64,000 nucleotides of DNA, from the NCBI RefSeq assembly GCF_003570885.1, contig NZ_QXJC01000003.1, positions 682,001 to 746,000 on the forward strand, in the 5' to 3' direction. Position 1 is the stretch's first letter. Every line of letters starts with the position of its first letter. The stretch is from Simplicispira hankyongi. GTDB taxonomy: Bacteria > Pseudomonadota > Gammaproteobacteria > Burkholderiales > Burkholderiaceae_C. The position numbers and the translations under genes are program-made. Shown here in pieces: positions 1 to 11,090 of the stretch. A model generated the notes under the pieces. It worked only from the letters and a program-made list of their open reading frames with translations. It did not search any database and was not told the DNA's origin.

Positions 1-1
1 C

Positions 2-37
2 CGCCTGTTCCTGCAGTCGGGCCACGGTGGCAACTGA
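2..37 (+). CDS. 3' end of an upstream gene (partial)
   Basis: An open frame enters from the left edge and ends with TGA at 35-37; the last residues read RLFLQSGHGGN. It lies 51 bases before cobS on the same strand, so it may be the previous gene of the cobalamin cluster (cobT would be usual), but eleven residues are too few to identify it. Confidence 0.4.
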   Translation, partial: RLFLQSGHGGN

Positions 38-88
38 AACTTCGAATCAAATGGGCTTCTTCCGCATATCCCACAAGCGCGAGCAGCT

Positions 89-934
89 ATGAATTCTGAA
101 GAACGGGCGCAGCAGGCACTGCGCCACTACCTGCTGGCGCTGCAGTTTTTCACCCGCATTCCGGTCACCGGCCGGCTGGCGGCGTGGGTGGGGTTCAGCC
201 CGGAGATGCTGCGCGCCTCCAGCGCCCATTTCCCAGGCGTCGGCTGGGTCGTCGGCGCCTGCGCCTGCACCGTCTATGCCCTGCTCTACCTGGGGCTCAG
301 CGCCGCGCCCGCCACGCCCTGGGTGGCCGCGGCGCTGAGCACGGCCGCCACCGTGCTGCTCACCGGGGGCTTTCATGAAGACGGCCTGGCCGATGTGGCG
401 GATGGTCTCGGCGGCAGCCAGGAGCGTGAGCGCGCACTCGACATCATGAAAGATTCGCGCATCGGTGCTTTCGGCGCCATGGCGCTCGTCTTGGCGCTGC
501 TGGCCAAAACGGGCTTGCTGGCCTTGCTCGGCCAACGCGGCCTCTCGCCTGCGCTGGCGGCGCTGGCCGGCGCCCATGTGGTTTCCCGATTTTTCCCGCT
601 GCTGCTGGTGCGGGGGCTGCCCTACATCGGCGACAGCGCGCGATCCAAAGCGAAACCGCTGGCAGACAGCATCACCCTTGTGCAACTCACGGTAGCCATG
701 GCCTGGTGCGTGGCTCCGCTAATCGTCATCGCCCTTGGCGAAGGGGTGCTGTTCGTGCTCCTGGCGCTGCTGCTCAGCGGTGCCTGCACCGCTTTGCTGA
801 CACGCTGGTTTTTGCTGCGGCTGCAGGGCTTTACGGGCGACTGCCTGGGCGCCGTACAGCAAGTGGCCGAAATTGCGTTTTATCTCGGTGCGGCACTGGC
901 CCTGGGCCCCGTGGGGCTCAGGACGGGCGGCTGA
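89..934 (+). CDS. cobS: Adenosylcobinamide-GDP ribazoletransferase (cobalamin synthase)
   Basis: This 281-residue polytopic inner-membrane protein matches CobS, which joins adenosylcobinamide-GDP to alpha-ribazole (or its phosphate) in the last assembly stage of cobalamin. The acidic signature is clear: GGFHEDGLADVADGLGGS near residues 93-110, followed by ALDIMKDSRIGAFG, the Mg-binding region of the family. Several hydrophobic stretches fill the rest, and the length is near the family norm. The ATG at 89 gives the usual N-terminus with the conserved LLALQFFTRIPV. The cobC-like gene begins two bases after the stop, so the two are almost certainly co-transcribed. Identification is firm; the exact substrate form is family knowledge. 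Confidence 0.93.
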   Translation: MNSEERAQQALRHYLLALQFFTRIPVTGRLAAWVGFSPEMLRASSAHFPGVGWVVGACACTVYALLYLGLSAAPATPWVAAALSTAATVLLTGGFHEDGLADVADGLGGSQERERALDIMKDSRIGAFGAMALVLALLAKTGLLALLGQRGLSPALAALAGAHVVSRFFPLLLVRGLPYIGDSARSKAKPLADSITLVQLTVAMAWCVAPLIVIALGEGVLFVLLALLLSGACTALLTRWFLLRLQGFTGDCLGAVQQVAEIAFYLGAALALGPVGLRTGG

Positions 935-936
935 AC

Positions 937-1632
937 GTGCCCCAATTGTGGCTGGTGCGCCATGCGCCAGTGCTGGCGCCGCCGGGCATCTGCTACGGCC
1001 AACTCGATCTGCCGGTCGAGCTGGAAGCGACGGCGCGCTGCGCCGAACGGCTGGCAAGCGCGCTGCCACGCACATTGCTGCACAGATCGGTACTGCGACA
1101 TTCGACGCTACGAAGATGTGAGCTGCTTGCGCAAGCAGCATATGCGCTAAGGCCTGATTTCACCCTTAAATCTGACGCCCGCCTGCGCGAACTGAATTTT
1201 GGCGCCTGGGAAGGGCTGGCCTGGGCAACGCTGCCGCGCGCCGAGCTCGACACCTGGGCGGCCCAGCTTGCGACCTATGCGCCTGGCGGTGGCGAGCGGC
1301 TCATCGACATGCTGGCGCGCGTCGGCGCAGCCTTGCAAGAAGACAGCACCATGGCCAGCGAGACGGGGAGCGACGTGGTGTGGATCGCGCACGCCGGCGT
1401 GGCACGCTGCGTGCAGTGGCTACTGGGCGAGCGTGCGCAAAGGGGCAATCCGCCCTGCTCTGCCCACTGGCCGGTGCACGCGCCTGCGCCGGGTGCCTGG
1501 GCGCTGTACCCGCTCCCGTTCAGCCCAAGCGCAGCGGTGCACCGCCCTCAGGAAGCGCATACCCGTCCGGCGCAGGGTGCTGCACAGGAGCAGACGCCAT
1601 CGGCACCGATGGCGCCCCCTGGCCCAGTTTGA
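937..1632 (+). CDS. cobC: Histidine phosphatase, probable alpha-ribazole phosphatase (CobC-like)
   Basis: The protein has 231 residues and is a histidine phosphatase (phosphoglycerate-mutase fold). Near the N-terminus LWLVRHAP carries the catalytic Arg-His pair; [10 protein letters not shown] holds the acid/base glutamate region and IAHAGVARC the second histidine. Sitting two bases after cobS, it most likely removes the 5'-phosphate of alpha-ribazole (or of cobalamin phosphate). The start is GTG at 937; no ATG fits the fold. About 30 residues longer than many CobC proteins, its Pro/Ala-rich tail runs 113 bases into the 3' end of the convergent chemoreceptor gene. A dispersed hairpin repeat lies inside the gene at about 1111-1163, encoding [15 protein letters not shown]. 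Confidence 0.8.
   Translation: MPQLWLVRHAPVLAPPGICYGQLDLPVELEATARCAERLASALPRTLLHRSVLRHSTLRRCELLAQAAYALRPDFTLKSDARLRELNFGAWEGLAWATLPRAELDTWAAQLATYAPGGGERLIDMLARVGAALQEDSTMASETGSDVVWIAHAGVARCVQWLLGERAQRGNPPCSAHWPVHAPAPGAWALYPLPFSPSAAVHRPQEAHTRPAQGAAQEQTPSAPMAPPGPV
1111..1163. repeat. Dispersed hairpin repeat, copy inside cobC
   Basis: The core is an 18-base perfect palindrome at 1122-1139 (gctgcttgc / gcaagcagc) followed by gcgctaaggcctgattt. The order AGCTGCT, arm, GCGCTA, GGCC, GATTT matches the other copies near 31551, 37690 and 39132. It is in frame within the phosphatase gene. Confidence 0.55.
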
Positions 1633-3181
1633 ACTGCGCTGCCGCGCGCGAGAGCGCAGCCGCCTGCTCGCGCAGCGACTGCGCAGCAGCGGCCGATTGT
1701 TCGACCAGCGCCGCGTTCTGCTGCGTCATCTGGTCCAGATGGCGCACGGCCTGGCCGATCTGCTCGATGTTGTCGCGCTCTTCGGCGGCCGACGCACTGA
1801 TCTCGCTAATGACATCCGAGACACGGCGCACGCTGCCAACGATCTCGGTCATGGTCTGGCCGGCCTGGCCCACGAGGCGCGCGCCATCTTCCACACGCTC
1901 GACCGAGGCGCCGATAAGCGACTTGATTTCCTTGGCCGCGTCGGCGCTGCGGCCCGCGAGGCTGCGCACTTCGCTGGCCACCACGGCAAAGCCGCGCCCC
2001 TGTTCCCCGGCCCGCGCCGCTTCGACGGCAGCATTGAGCGCCAGAATATTGGTCTGAAAAGCAATGCCGTCGATGACACCGGTGATGTCGGCGATCTTGC
2101 GCGAGCTGGTGCTGATCTGCTCCATGGTGCTGACCACCTGCCCGACCACTTCGCCGCCCCGGCCCGCCACGGCGCCAGCCTCACCCGCCGAAGCGCTGGC
2201 GCTGCGGGACGATTCCGCGTTGTGCTGCACGGTGCCAGTGAGCATGTCCATCGACGCGGCGACCTCCTCCAGGTTGGCTGCTGTCTGCTCGGTGCGCTGG
2301 CTCAGGTCGAGGTTGCCGGTGGCGATCTCGGCGCTGGCGGTCGAGATGTTGCCGGCTGCATCCTGCACCTGGCGCACCAGCGTGCGCAAGGACTCCTGCA
2401 TGCGTCCCATGGTCAGTACCAGTTGGCCCAACTCGTCCAGGCTGCGCGGCGCCTCGTCGTCGGAGAGGTCGCCGGCGGCAATCCGCTCGGCCAGCGCGCG
2501 GGCTTGTGCCAGCGAGGCGGTAATGGAGCGCAGCGTGAAAATGGTCAAGGGCAGCACAATGGCCAAGGCCAGCAGCACCGCCACGGCAACAGCAATCGCC
2601 AACAGGGAGGCGCGCGCATCGACCGCTGCACGCGCCTCATCCATGCGCGTTCTCGCCTGCGTCGCCAGGCCGGAGAGCAGTTGGTCGCTGATCTCCATGT
2701 GGCCCTTGAACTTTTCGGCATACGCCGCGCCCCCCGCACCATCGAGCTGGGCGGCTTCGATTTGTGTGAACACGGGGGAAACGCCCTCGTCATATTGCTT
2801 GATTTCGGCAAGCGTTTTGTCGATGGCGCCTGTGAAATCTGCGTCCCCCGCCTTGTGCTCGCGTACCTTGCCCAGTTCGCTGCGCAGCGTATTCATGGAT
2901 TTGGTCCAGAGTTCGCGCTGGGCGGCTACCTCCACGGCGTTGTTGAAGTTGAGGATGATGTCTTTTTCAACCCGCCGCACATCGCCCAGCGTGGTCCGCA
3001 ACTCGGAAATATCCGTCAGCGTCTGCACATGCTGGTCAAAGAGCATGGCCACCGTGTCACGCGTGCGTTCCAGCCCCACATAAGCCAAGGCGCCCACCGC
3101 TACCAGCAGCAGCAACGAAAAAGCCGTGGCGAAATACAGGCGCGTACGGATAGAGAGCGTTTTGCCGGCAAGTGTGCTCAT
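1520..3181 (-). CDS. Methyl-accepting chemotaxis protein
   Basis: This 553-residue chemoreceptor has a short cytoplasmic N-terminus, a first membrane helix (about residues 13-36), a periplasmic four-helix-bundle-type sensor of about 155 residues, a second membrane helix (about 193-217), a HAMP linker and a long signalling coiled coil. The conserved hairpin tip lies at residues 370-400 ([20 protein letters not shown], then [11 protein letters not shown]), where CheA and CheW bind. The C-terminus is a Pro/Ala-rich tail with no NWETF-type tether for CheR/CheB. The ligand cannot be read from the sequence. The 3' end overlaps the convergent cobC-like gene by 113 bases. No che genes are adjacent, so it is an orphan receptor gene. 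Confidence 0.93.
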   Translation of the reverse strand: MSTLAGKTLSIRTRLYFATAFSLLLLVAVGALAYVGLERTRDTVAMLFDQHVQTLTDISELRTTLGDVRRVEKDIILNFNNAVEVAAQRELWTKSMNTLRSELGKVREHKAGDADFTGAIDKTLAEIKQYDEGVSPVFTQIEAAQLDGAGGAAYAEKFKGHMEISDQLLSGLATQARTRMDEARAAVDARASLLAIAVAVAVLLALAIVLPLTIFTLRSITASLAQARALAERIAAGDLSDDEAPRSLDELGQLVLTMGRMQESLRTLVRQVQDAAGNISTASAEIATGNLDLSQRTEQTAANLEEVAASMDMLTGTVQHNAESSRSASASAGEAGAVAGRGGEVVGQVVSTMEQISTSSRKIADITGVIDGIAFQTNILALNAAVEAARAGEQGRGFAVVASEVRSLAGRSADAAKEIKSLIGASVERVEDGARLVGQAGQTMTEIVGSVRRVSDVISEISASAAEERDNIEQIGQAVRHLDQMTQQNAALVEQSAAAAQSLREQAAALSRAAAQFKLGQGAPSVPMASAPVQHPAPDGYALPEGGAPLRLG

Positions 3182-3304
3182 GAAGCCTCTGGTCTATTTA
3201 CAACTTTTGACACTTGCAGCATAGCCAAATCTCGCACGGCGCACCTCGGGAAAGACCCTCTTCCCGAAGACGCGCCTGGAAGTCTCTCACTTCATAAGAG
3301 TGTC

Positions 3305-5293
<1,989 letters not shown>

Positions 5294-5324
5294 TTATGGG
5301 GACGGCACGCAGACAGGGAGATCG

Positions 5325-5428
5325 GCTCTTCTTCCGCCGGTATGAACCGGATCAAGTTCGTCGGGTTCGCCAGGGAGCCTGTTGTCAGGCCCCCGGCATC
5401 TCAGCGCATCAGCACACCCCGGAGCAGG
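5325..5428 (-). promoter_or_regulatory. TPP riboswitch (THI element) upstream of thiC
   Basis: Read on the minus strand, the leader contains CCGGGGTG, then CTGAGATGCC, then GAACTTGATCCGGTTCATAC followed by CGGCGGAAG. These are the conserved pyrimidine- and pyrophosphate-sensing loops of the thi-box aptamer, in the right order. It ends about 125 bases before the thiC start. A weak minus-strand -10 (TACACT, 5433-5438) lies just upstream. The mode of control, terminator or start-site masking, is not obvious from the sequence. Confidence 0.93.
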
Positions 5429-5468
5429 GGCGAGTGTACTGCCCTACGCATGCCCGTGTGCGCCGGCC

Positions 5469-5645
5469 TCAGGCAAGGCGGTCGATAAAGAGCACCGCAA
5501 AGAAGAACAGGCCAGCGATCACGGTCCATTTGAGGATCACCAGACCAAAGCGCCGGTAACGCAGTTGCCCGGTTGCGGCGTAGAAGGCAAAAAAGACCGC
5601 TGCCGTTAGCAGCAGGATAAAAACCAAGGTACGGGCGATGAGCAC
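5469..5645 (-). CDS. Small hydrophobic membrane protein (58 aa)
   Basis: This small ORF starts with GTG at 5645 and encodes 58 residues with two hydrophobic helices (LIARTLVFILLLTAAVFFAF and, after a basic loop QLRYRRFG, WTVIAGLFFFAVLFI). It begins nine bases after the lpxC stop, and that TAG is in the same frame, so no longer form is possible without readthrough. The basic loop between two short membrane segments suggests an inner-membrane hairpin. I do not recognise a function. Placement between lpxC and the thiC riboswitch, and a clean transmembrane pattern, argue it is real and co-transcribed with lpxC. Confidence 0.6.
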   Translation of the reverse strand: MLIARTLVFILLLTAAVFFAFYAATGQLRYRRFGLVILKWTVIAGLFFFAVLFIDRLA

Positions 5646-5654
5646 GCCTGCGGC

Positions 5655-6578
5655 CTACCAGGCACGCACGGGCTGCGCGAACCCGCGCGGCGCCTGGCGT
5701 TCGTCGTCGAAGGTAACGACATCCCAGGCGTCCCGCTGCGCCAGCAGCTCGCGCAGCAGCAGGTTGTTCATGGCATGGCCCGAGCGAAACGCGCTGTAGG
5801 CAGCAAGCAGGGGTTTGCCGACCAGGTACAGGTCGCCCATGGCGTCGAGGATCTTGTGTTTCACAAACTCGTCGTCGTAGCGCAAGCCATCGGCATTCAG
5901 TACCTTGTAGTCGTCCATGACGATGGCGTTGTCCAGCCCGCCACCGAGCGCCAGGCCGTTCGAGCGCATCATTTCCACGTCACGCGTGAAACCAAAAGTG
6001 CGGGCCCGTGCGATGTCGCGGCTGTAGTTGCCCGCACCCAGGTCGAATTCGACCCGCTGCCCCGTGGAATCGACCGCCGGGTGGTCAAAATCAATCTCGA
6101 AGCTGAGTTTGAAGCCGTGGTAAGGCGCCAGACGCGCCCATTTGACAGCCGCGCCTGTGCCCTGGCGAACTTCCACGGCTTGCTTCACCCGAATGAAACG
6201 TCGTGGCGCCTTTTGCAACTCGATACCGGCGCTTTGCAACAGAAACACAAAGGAAGCCGAGGAGCCATCGAGGATCGGCACCTCTTCTGCCGTGATGTCG
6301 ATGTAGAGGTTGTCGATGCCCAACCCTGAGCAAGCCGACATCAAATGCTCCACCGTGTGCACCTTGGCCGCGCCCACGCCAATGGTGGAGGCCAGCCGCG
6401 TGTCGGTCACCGATTCGGCGGACACGGGGATATCCACCGGTTGCGGCAGATCGATACGGCGGAACACGATGCCGGTGTCGGGCGCAGCGGGCCGCAGCGT
6501 CAGTTCGACGCGCTGGCCGCTGTGCAGACCGACGCCAACGGCACGTGTAAGCGCCTTGATGGTGCGTTGCGGGAGCAT
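5655..6578 (-). CDS. lpxC: UDP-3-O-acyl-N-acetylglucosamine deacetylase LpxC
   Basis: LpxC is the zinc enzyme for the first committed step of lipid A synthesis, in the cytoplasm. The 307-residue protein has the two-domain family pattern: the zinc histidine motif HTVEHLMSA near residues 74-82 and [12 protein letters not shown] near 240, which supplies another metal histidine and aspartate. It lacks a long C-terminal tail of the kind that carries the FtsH degradation signal in E. coli. It is the last large gene of the dcw cluster, 56 bases after ftsZ, with a strong hairpin between them. Confidence 0.97.
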   Translation of the reverse strand: MLPQRTIKALTRAVGVGLHSGQRVELTLRPAAPDTGIVFRRIDLPQPVDIPVSAESVTDTRLASTIGVGAAKVHTVEHLMSACSGLGIDNLYIDITAEEVPILDGSSASFVFLLQSAGIELQKAPRRFIRVKQAVEVRQGTGAAVKWARLAPYHGFKLSFEIDFDHPAVDSTGQRVEFDLGAGNYSRDIARARTFGFTRDVEMMRSNGLALGGGLDNAIVMDDYKVLNADGLRYDDEFVKHKILDAMGDLYLVGKPLLAAYSAFRSGHAMNNLLLRELLAQRDAWDVVTFDDERQAPRGFAQPVRAW

Positions 6579-6595
6579 GCGGGCATTTTAGGTTC

Positions 6596-6625
6596 GATGG
6601 CGCAGTTTTGTTGCACTGCGCCATC
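6596..6625. other. Strong hairpin between ftsZ and lpxC
   Basis: Arms of 11 bases (gatggcgcagt and actgcgccatc) pair perfectly around an 8-base loop. No T-run follows on the minus strand, so it looks more like an RNA processing or stability element, or a partial terminator, than a classic intrinsic terminator. Confidence 0.6.
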
Positions 6626-6634
6626 GGGACCCGT

Positions 6635-7843
6635 TTAGTCTGCCTGCTTGCGCAGAAAGGCCGGAATCTCCAGATCGTCCATGCCGCCGGACGACAGTGC
6701 ATCTACACGCGCCGCAGCGGAATTGCGGTTGGTCCGCCAGACGCTCGGCACGGCCATGTTCCCGTAGTCGGCGCTTCCTGCCTGACCTACGCCCCCCATC
6801 GCATTGGCGGGCATCTGGTAGGCGATGTTGTCGGTTCCGGTGCGCAGACCTTGCACCACCGAAATCGGCTGGCGGCGCGCGTTCTGGCGAGCCAGGCCGG
6901 TAGCGACCACCGTGACGCGGATGTCTTCGCCCAGGCTCTCGTCGTAAGCGGCGCCGAAAATCACGTGTGCATCGGTCGAGGCATACGCGTTGATGGTGCT
7001 CATGGCCAGGCGCGACTCCGCCAGCTTGAGGCTGCCCTTGCTGGCCGTCACCAACACCAGCACACCCTTGGCGCCCGACAGGTCTATGCCTTCGAGCAAT
7101 GGGCAGGCAATGGCCTGTTCGGCCGCAATGCGCGCGCGGTCCGGACCGCTGGCCGTGGCCGTGCCCATCATGGCCTTGCCGGGTTCGCCCATCACGGTAC
7201 GCACGTCTTCGAAGTCGACGTTCACCTGGCCGTATTCGTTGATGATCTCGGCGATACCGCCCACGGCATTTTTCAGCACGTCGTTGGCATGGGCAAAGGC
7301 TTCTTCCTGCCGAACGTCGTCACCCAGCACGTCGAGCAGCTTTTCATTGAGCACCACGATCAGCGAATCGACGTTGGCTTCGAGTTCTGCAAGGCCGTCA
7401 TCGGCGTTCTTCATGCGCCGGCCACCTTCCCATTCGAAAGGCTTGGTCACCACGCCGACGGTGAGGATGCCCATCTCCTTGGCGATGCGTGCGATCACGG
7501 GTGCGGCGCCCGTTCCCGTGCCCCCGCCCATGCCGGCCGTGATGAACAGCATGTGGGCGCCCGAAATCGCATCGCGGATGTCATCCACCGCGGCTTCGGC
7601 GGCGTCGCGTGCCTTCTCGGGCTTGCTGCCCGCACCCAGGCCGCTCTCGCCCAGCTGGATGGCGCGGTGCGCCGAGCTGCGCATCAGGGCCTGTGCGTCG
7701 GTGTTGGCACTGATGAACTCCACGCCCTGGACGGCGCGCGCAATCATGTGTTCGACGGCGTTGCTGCCGCCACCGCCGACCCCGATCACCTTGATCTGGG
7801 TGCCCTGGTTGAATTCTTCGGTTTCGATCATTTCGATGGGCAT
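6635..7843 (-). CDS. ftsZ: Cell division GTPase FtsZ
   Basis: FtsZ is the tubulin-like GTPase that forms the division ring. The 402-residue protein shows VIGVGGGGSNAVEHMI, the tubulin signature GGGTGTGAAP near residue 110, and a C-terminal conserved peptide DLEIPAFLRKQ, which binds FtsA and other partners. A longer open frame extends upstream but is low-complexity; the ATG at 7843 has AGGAGT eight bases before it and gives the family N-terminus. It is separated from ftsA by 160 bases, more than elsewhere in the cluster, leaving room for its own promoter. Confidence 0.98.
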   Translation of the reverse strand: MPIEMIETEEFNQGTQIKVIGVGGGGSNAVEHMIARAVQGVEFISANTDAQALMRSSAHRAIQLGESGLGAGSKPEKARDAAEAAVDDIRDAISGAHMLFITAGMGGGTGTGAAPVIARIAKEMGILTVGVVTKPFEWEGGRRMKNADDGLAELEANVDSLIVVLNEKLLDVLGDDVRQEEAFAHANDVLKNAVGGIAEIINEYGQVNVDFEDVRTVMGEPGKAMMGTATASGPDRARIAAEQAIACPLLEGIDLSGAKGVLVLVTASKGSLKLAESRLAMSTINAYASTDAHVIFGAAYDESLGEDIRVTVVATGLARQNARRQPISVVQGLRTGTDNIAYQMPANAMGGVGQAGSADYGNMAVPSVWRTNRNSAAARVDALSSGGMDDLEIPAFLRKQAD

Positions 7844-8003
7844 GTTGTGACTCCTGGTACTGCTGACGGGTTTTGAATGGGTGGCAAGACAAAAAAACAA
7901 ATGTGAGGTGGGCGCCATCGCCCGCGATGCCGGCCGGCAGCGCAGCTTCTGCGCCTTCGGGGCGGGGGGTGGGGGCGCAAGCGCAGATTGGGGGTCAACA
8001 TGG

Positions 8004-9233
8004 TCAGAAGTTCCCCACGATGAAATCCTTGAAACGGCCGAATGCGGTCTGCACCGATCCCGTCTTTTGCGCCACCTTGAAGCCACGCATGCGTGCCAGG
8101 CGCGCCTCTTCGAGCAGGCCCATCACGGTGGCGGCGCGCGGCTGGGCCACCATATCGGAGAGCACGCCGGAGTATTTCGGAATGCCGCGGCGCACAGGCT
8201 TCAAGAAAATGTCTTCGCCCAACTCGACCATGCCGGGCATGACCACGCTGCCGCCGGTCAGCACGATGCCCGACGAGAGCACTTCTTCGTAGCCCGATTC
8301 GCGCACCACCTGCTGCACCAGGGTGAAAATTTCTTCCACGCGCGGCTCAATCACACCGGCCAGCGCCTGGCGGCTGATCATGCGCGGGCCACGGTCGCCC
8401 AGGCCCGGCACCTCGACCTGCGCTTCGGGGTCGGCCAGCAACTGCTTGGCGTAACCGCTTTCCACCTTGATTTCTTCCGCATCCTTGGTGGGCGTGCGCA
8501 GCGCCATGGCGATGTCGCTGGTGATCAGATCGCCAGCGATCGGAATGACGGCCGTATGCCGGATGGCGCCGCCGGTGAAAATGGCGATGTCCGTGGTGCC
8601 GGCGCCGATGTCCACCACCGCCACGCCCAGCTCGCGCTCGTCGTCGGTCAGCACCGCCTGGCTCGACGCCAGCGGGTTGAGCAGGAGCTGCTCGACTTCC
8701 AGTCCGCAGCGGCGCACGCACTTGATGATGTTCTCGGCCGCGCTCTGGGCGCCGGTCACGATATGAATCTTGGCCTCCAGGCGGATGCCGCTCATGCCGA
8801 TGGGCTCTTTCACGTCTTGCCCGTCGATGACGAATTCCTGCGGCTCGACGAGCAGCAACCGCTGGTCGCTGGAGATATTGATGGCCTTGGCAGTTTCGAT
8901 TACGCGGGCGACGTCGGCAGGCGTCACTTCCTTGTCTTTCACCGCCACCATGCCGCTGGAATTGAGCCCGCGAATGTGGCTGCCGGTGATGCCGGTGTAG
9001 ACGCGCTGGATCTTGCAGTCGGCCATCAGCTCGGCCTCGCGCAAAGCCTGCTGGATGCTTTGCACCGTGGCGTCAATGTTGACCACCACGCCGCGCTTGA
9101 GCCCGTTGCTCGGTGCCACGCCCAGCCCGGCGAGCCTGAGCGTGCCACCGGGCAGTACCTCGGCCACCACCGCCATGATCTTGGCGGTCCCAATGTCCAG
9201 CCCCACCACCACGTCTTTGTATTCTCTTGCCAT
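8004..9233 (-). CDS. ftsA: Cell division protein FtsA
   Basis: FtsA is the actin-like ATPase that ties FtsZ filaments to the inner membrane. The 409-residue protein begins with VVVGLDIGTAKIMAVVAEV (phosphate-1 loop), has AVVDIGAGTTDIAIFTGG (phosphate-2) and SSGIVLTGGSVVMPGM (adenosine region), and finishes with a basic amphipathic tail (FGRFKDFIVGNF) for membrane attachment. The 1C domain lies around residues 85-165. It starts 21 bases after ftsQ ends. Length and order match other betaproteobacteria. Confidence 0.97.
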   Translation of the reverse strand: MAREYKDVVVGLDIGTAKIMAVVAEVLPGGTLRLAGLGVAPSNGLKRGVVVNIDATVQSIQQALREAELMADCKIQRVYTGITGSHIRGLNSSGMVAVKDKEVTPADVARVIETAKAINISSDQRLLLVEPQEFVIDGQDVKEPIGMSGIRLEAKIHIVTGAQSAAENIIKCVRRCGLEVEQLLLNPLASSQAVLTDDERELGVAVVDIGAGTTDIAIFTGGAIRHTAVIPIAGDLITSDIAMALRTPTKDAEEIKVESGYAKQLLADPEAQVEVPGLGDRGPRMISRQALAGVIEPRVEEIFTLVQQVVRESGYEEVLSSGIVLTGGSVVMPGMVELGEDIFLKPVRRGIPKYSGVLSDMVAQPRAATVMGLLEEARLARMRGFKVAQKTGSVQTAFGRFKDFIVGNF

Positions 9234-9254
9234 AGGTCTGATGCCTCTTGTTGT

Positions 9255-10046
9255 CTAGCGTGCCGCGTGGGCGTTGGTTTGGGCAGTGACGGTGGTCACG
9301 CCGCGCAAGCGCACTGCGTAACCACCGATATGGCGCAAGTCTGCGGATTCCAGCGCATCCGCGCGGCGCCCGAACTGGGTGGCCACGCGCGTGAGCGTTT
9401 GTGCAAAGCGCTGGGTGCGCGCAATGACTTCGGGGGGCGTGCCACCACCGAGCTCGACCGTGGCGTCCTCGCCCAAGGTCACGCGCCAGCCCCCGCGTAC
9501 CGAGAGCGCGAGGGCCGTGATATCGAGCCCCAAGGGTTCGAAAATGGGTTCCAGCGCCTGCGCCATGGCGAGCACCTGCGCCGAACTGCCTTGCGGTCCG
9601 TCCAGGCGCTGCAAGTCTTCAAGTTCGTCGTCCACACCGTTGGACTCGAACACTTCCCCCTCGGTATTGACCATGGCCGTACCCGATTCGGGCCCCCAGT
9701 GGGCCACCGCATGGTGCTCCGTCAGGCGCACGCGCAAGGTGCGAGGAAATTCACGCTGCACCTGCGCGCTGCGCACCCAAGGCACTTGCTCGAAAGCGCG
9801 GCGCACGTTCTGCAAATTCATGGTGAAGAAATTGCCGGAAATTTGCGGCGCCACGTTGGCCCGCAGCGTCACCGCGTTGTTGTGCGCCAGTTCGCCCTGC
9901 ACGACGATGCGCGCAATGGCAAAAGCGGGGTGGCGCAGCGCCCACCACGCGCCGCCCGCCAGCGCAAACAATGCGCAACCGGTGAACAGCAGCGTGGCCG
10001 TCAGGTTCATCAACCGGACGTCGAGCGGCGCGGCCAGGGTGGTCAC
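9255..10046 (-). CDS. ftsQ: Cell division protein FtsQ
   Basis: This bitopic divisome protein forms the FtsQLB complex. From the GTG at 10046 it has 263 residues: a short cytoplasmic tail, a membrane helix (about residues 15-38), a POTRA domain starting at [16 protein letters not shown], and a beta domain ending near residue 240. The GTG overlaps the ddl TGA (GTGA), matching the coupling used through this cluster. The upstream open frame lies within ddl and is not FtsQ-like. Confidence 0.94.
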   Translation of the reverse strand: MTTLAAPLDVRLMNLTATLLFTGCALFALAGGAWWALRHPAFAIARIVVQGELAHNNAVTLRANVAPQISGNFFTMNLQNVRRAFEQVPWVRSAQVQREFPRTLRVRLTEHHAVAHWGPESGTAMVNTEGEVFESNGVDDELEDLQRLDGPQGSSAQVLAMAQALEPIFEPLGLDITALALSVRGGWRVTLGEDATVELGGGTPPEVIARTQRFAQTLTRVATQFGRRADALESADLRHIGGYAVRLRGVTTVTAQTNAHAAR

Positions 10047-11041
10047 TGCGCGCCTCCTGCCAACGTGCCTGCAGTCGAATCGAGGGCGGCGCCCGCCAGC
10101 AGCAGCAGGCACAGGTCCTCGTACGACAAGCCTGCGGCACGCGCCGACATGGGCACCAGCGAGTGGCCCGTCATGCCGGGCGAGGTATTGATCTCCAGCA
10201 AAAAGGGCTTGCGGTCGCTGGCGCGAATCATCAGGTCGGCGCGGCCCCAGCCGCGGCAGCCAAGCGCCCGGTAGCTGGCCAGCACCAGCCGCTGGATTTC
10301 GCGCTCCTCGGCTTCGGGCAGGCCACTGGGGCAGTGGTACTTGACCTCGTCGGTAAAGTACTTGTTCTGGTAGTCGTAGGCACCATTCGGGGCTTCGATC
10401 CGGATCACGGGGAGCGCACGCGCCTCTGCGCCCGTGCCCAATACGGGGCAAGTCACCTCTTCACCCTCGATGAATTCTTCACACAGCACTTCGGGCTCGT
10501 ACCGGGCGGACAACGCCACCGCTGCCTGCATGTCGGAATAGCCATTGACCTTGCTGACGCCGATCGACGAACCCTCGTGCGGCGGCTTGACGATCAGGGG
10601 CAGGCCCAGCGTATCGGGCACGGCACGTAGGCGCTCGTGCGTCTGCTGCTCGGGCGTCAGGCACACATAGCGCGGCGTCGGCAAGCCTTCGGCAATCCAC
10701 ATGCGCTTGGTCATGACCTTGTCCATGGCAATGGCAGAGGCCAGCACCCCCGGGCCGGTGTAGGGAATGCCCAGCAGTTCCAGCGCGCCCTGCACCGTGC
10801 CGTCTTCGCCGTGGCGGCCATGCAAGGTGATGAAGCAGCGCGCAAAACCTTCACGCCGAAGTTCCCCCATGTCGCGCTCCGCTGGGTCGAAGGCGTGGGC
10901 ATCGACACCGCGCGACCGGAGCGCGGCGAGCACGCCGCGTCCCGACATGAGGGACACCTCGCGCTCGGCCGACGTGCCACCCATGAGCACGGCCACCCTG
11001 CCCATTTTCTGCACGTCAATATTCACATCTTTATGGCTCAT
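10043..11041 (-). CDS. ddl: D-alanine--D-alanine ligase
   Basis: This ATP-grasp ligase makes the D-Ala-D-Ala dipeptide used by MurF. The 332-residue DdlB-type protein shows the N-terminal [19 protein letters not shown], the phosphate loop [11 protein letters not shown] near residue 155, and [15 protein letters not shown] near 283, which carries Mg ligands and the substrate-binding serine. It starts 14 bases after murC ends. A dispersed hairpin repeat spans its start and the murC stop. Confidence 0.97.
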   Translation of the reverse strand: MSHKDVNIDVQKMGRVAVLMGGTSAEREVSLMSGRGVLAALRSRGVDAHAFDPAERDMGELRREGFARCFITLHGRHGEDGTVQGALELLGIPYTGPGVLASAIAMDKVMTKRMWIAEGLPTPRYVCLTPEQQTHERLRAVPDTLGLPLIVKPPHEGSSIGVSKVNGYSDMQAAVALSARYEPEVLCEEFIEGEEVTCPVLGTGAEARALPVIRIEAPNGAYDYQNKYFTDEVKYHCPSGLPEAEEREIQRLVLASYRALGCRGWGRADLMIRASDRKPFLLEINTSPGMTGHSLVPMSARAAGLSYEDLCLLLLAGAALDSTAGTLAGGAQ

Positions 11042-11090
11042 AGCGCTTGTCTTGTCTACGATGACAGCTCATGTTTTTGTAGCAATTCTA
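11028..11090. repeat. Dispersed hairpin repeat at the ddl-murC junction
   Basis: The stretch carries tagcgcttgtcttgtctacg then atgacagctcatg, the AGCGCTT and AGCT blocks of the dispersed element in the same order and spacing as the copy near 25945. It covers the ddl start region and the last codons of murC. Confidence 0.4.

Noticed and set aside
5433..5461. A full promoter for the thiC riboswitch
   Set aside because: TACACT is an acceptable -10, but the hexamer 17 bases upstream (GCACAC) does not resemble a -35.
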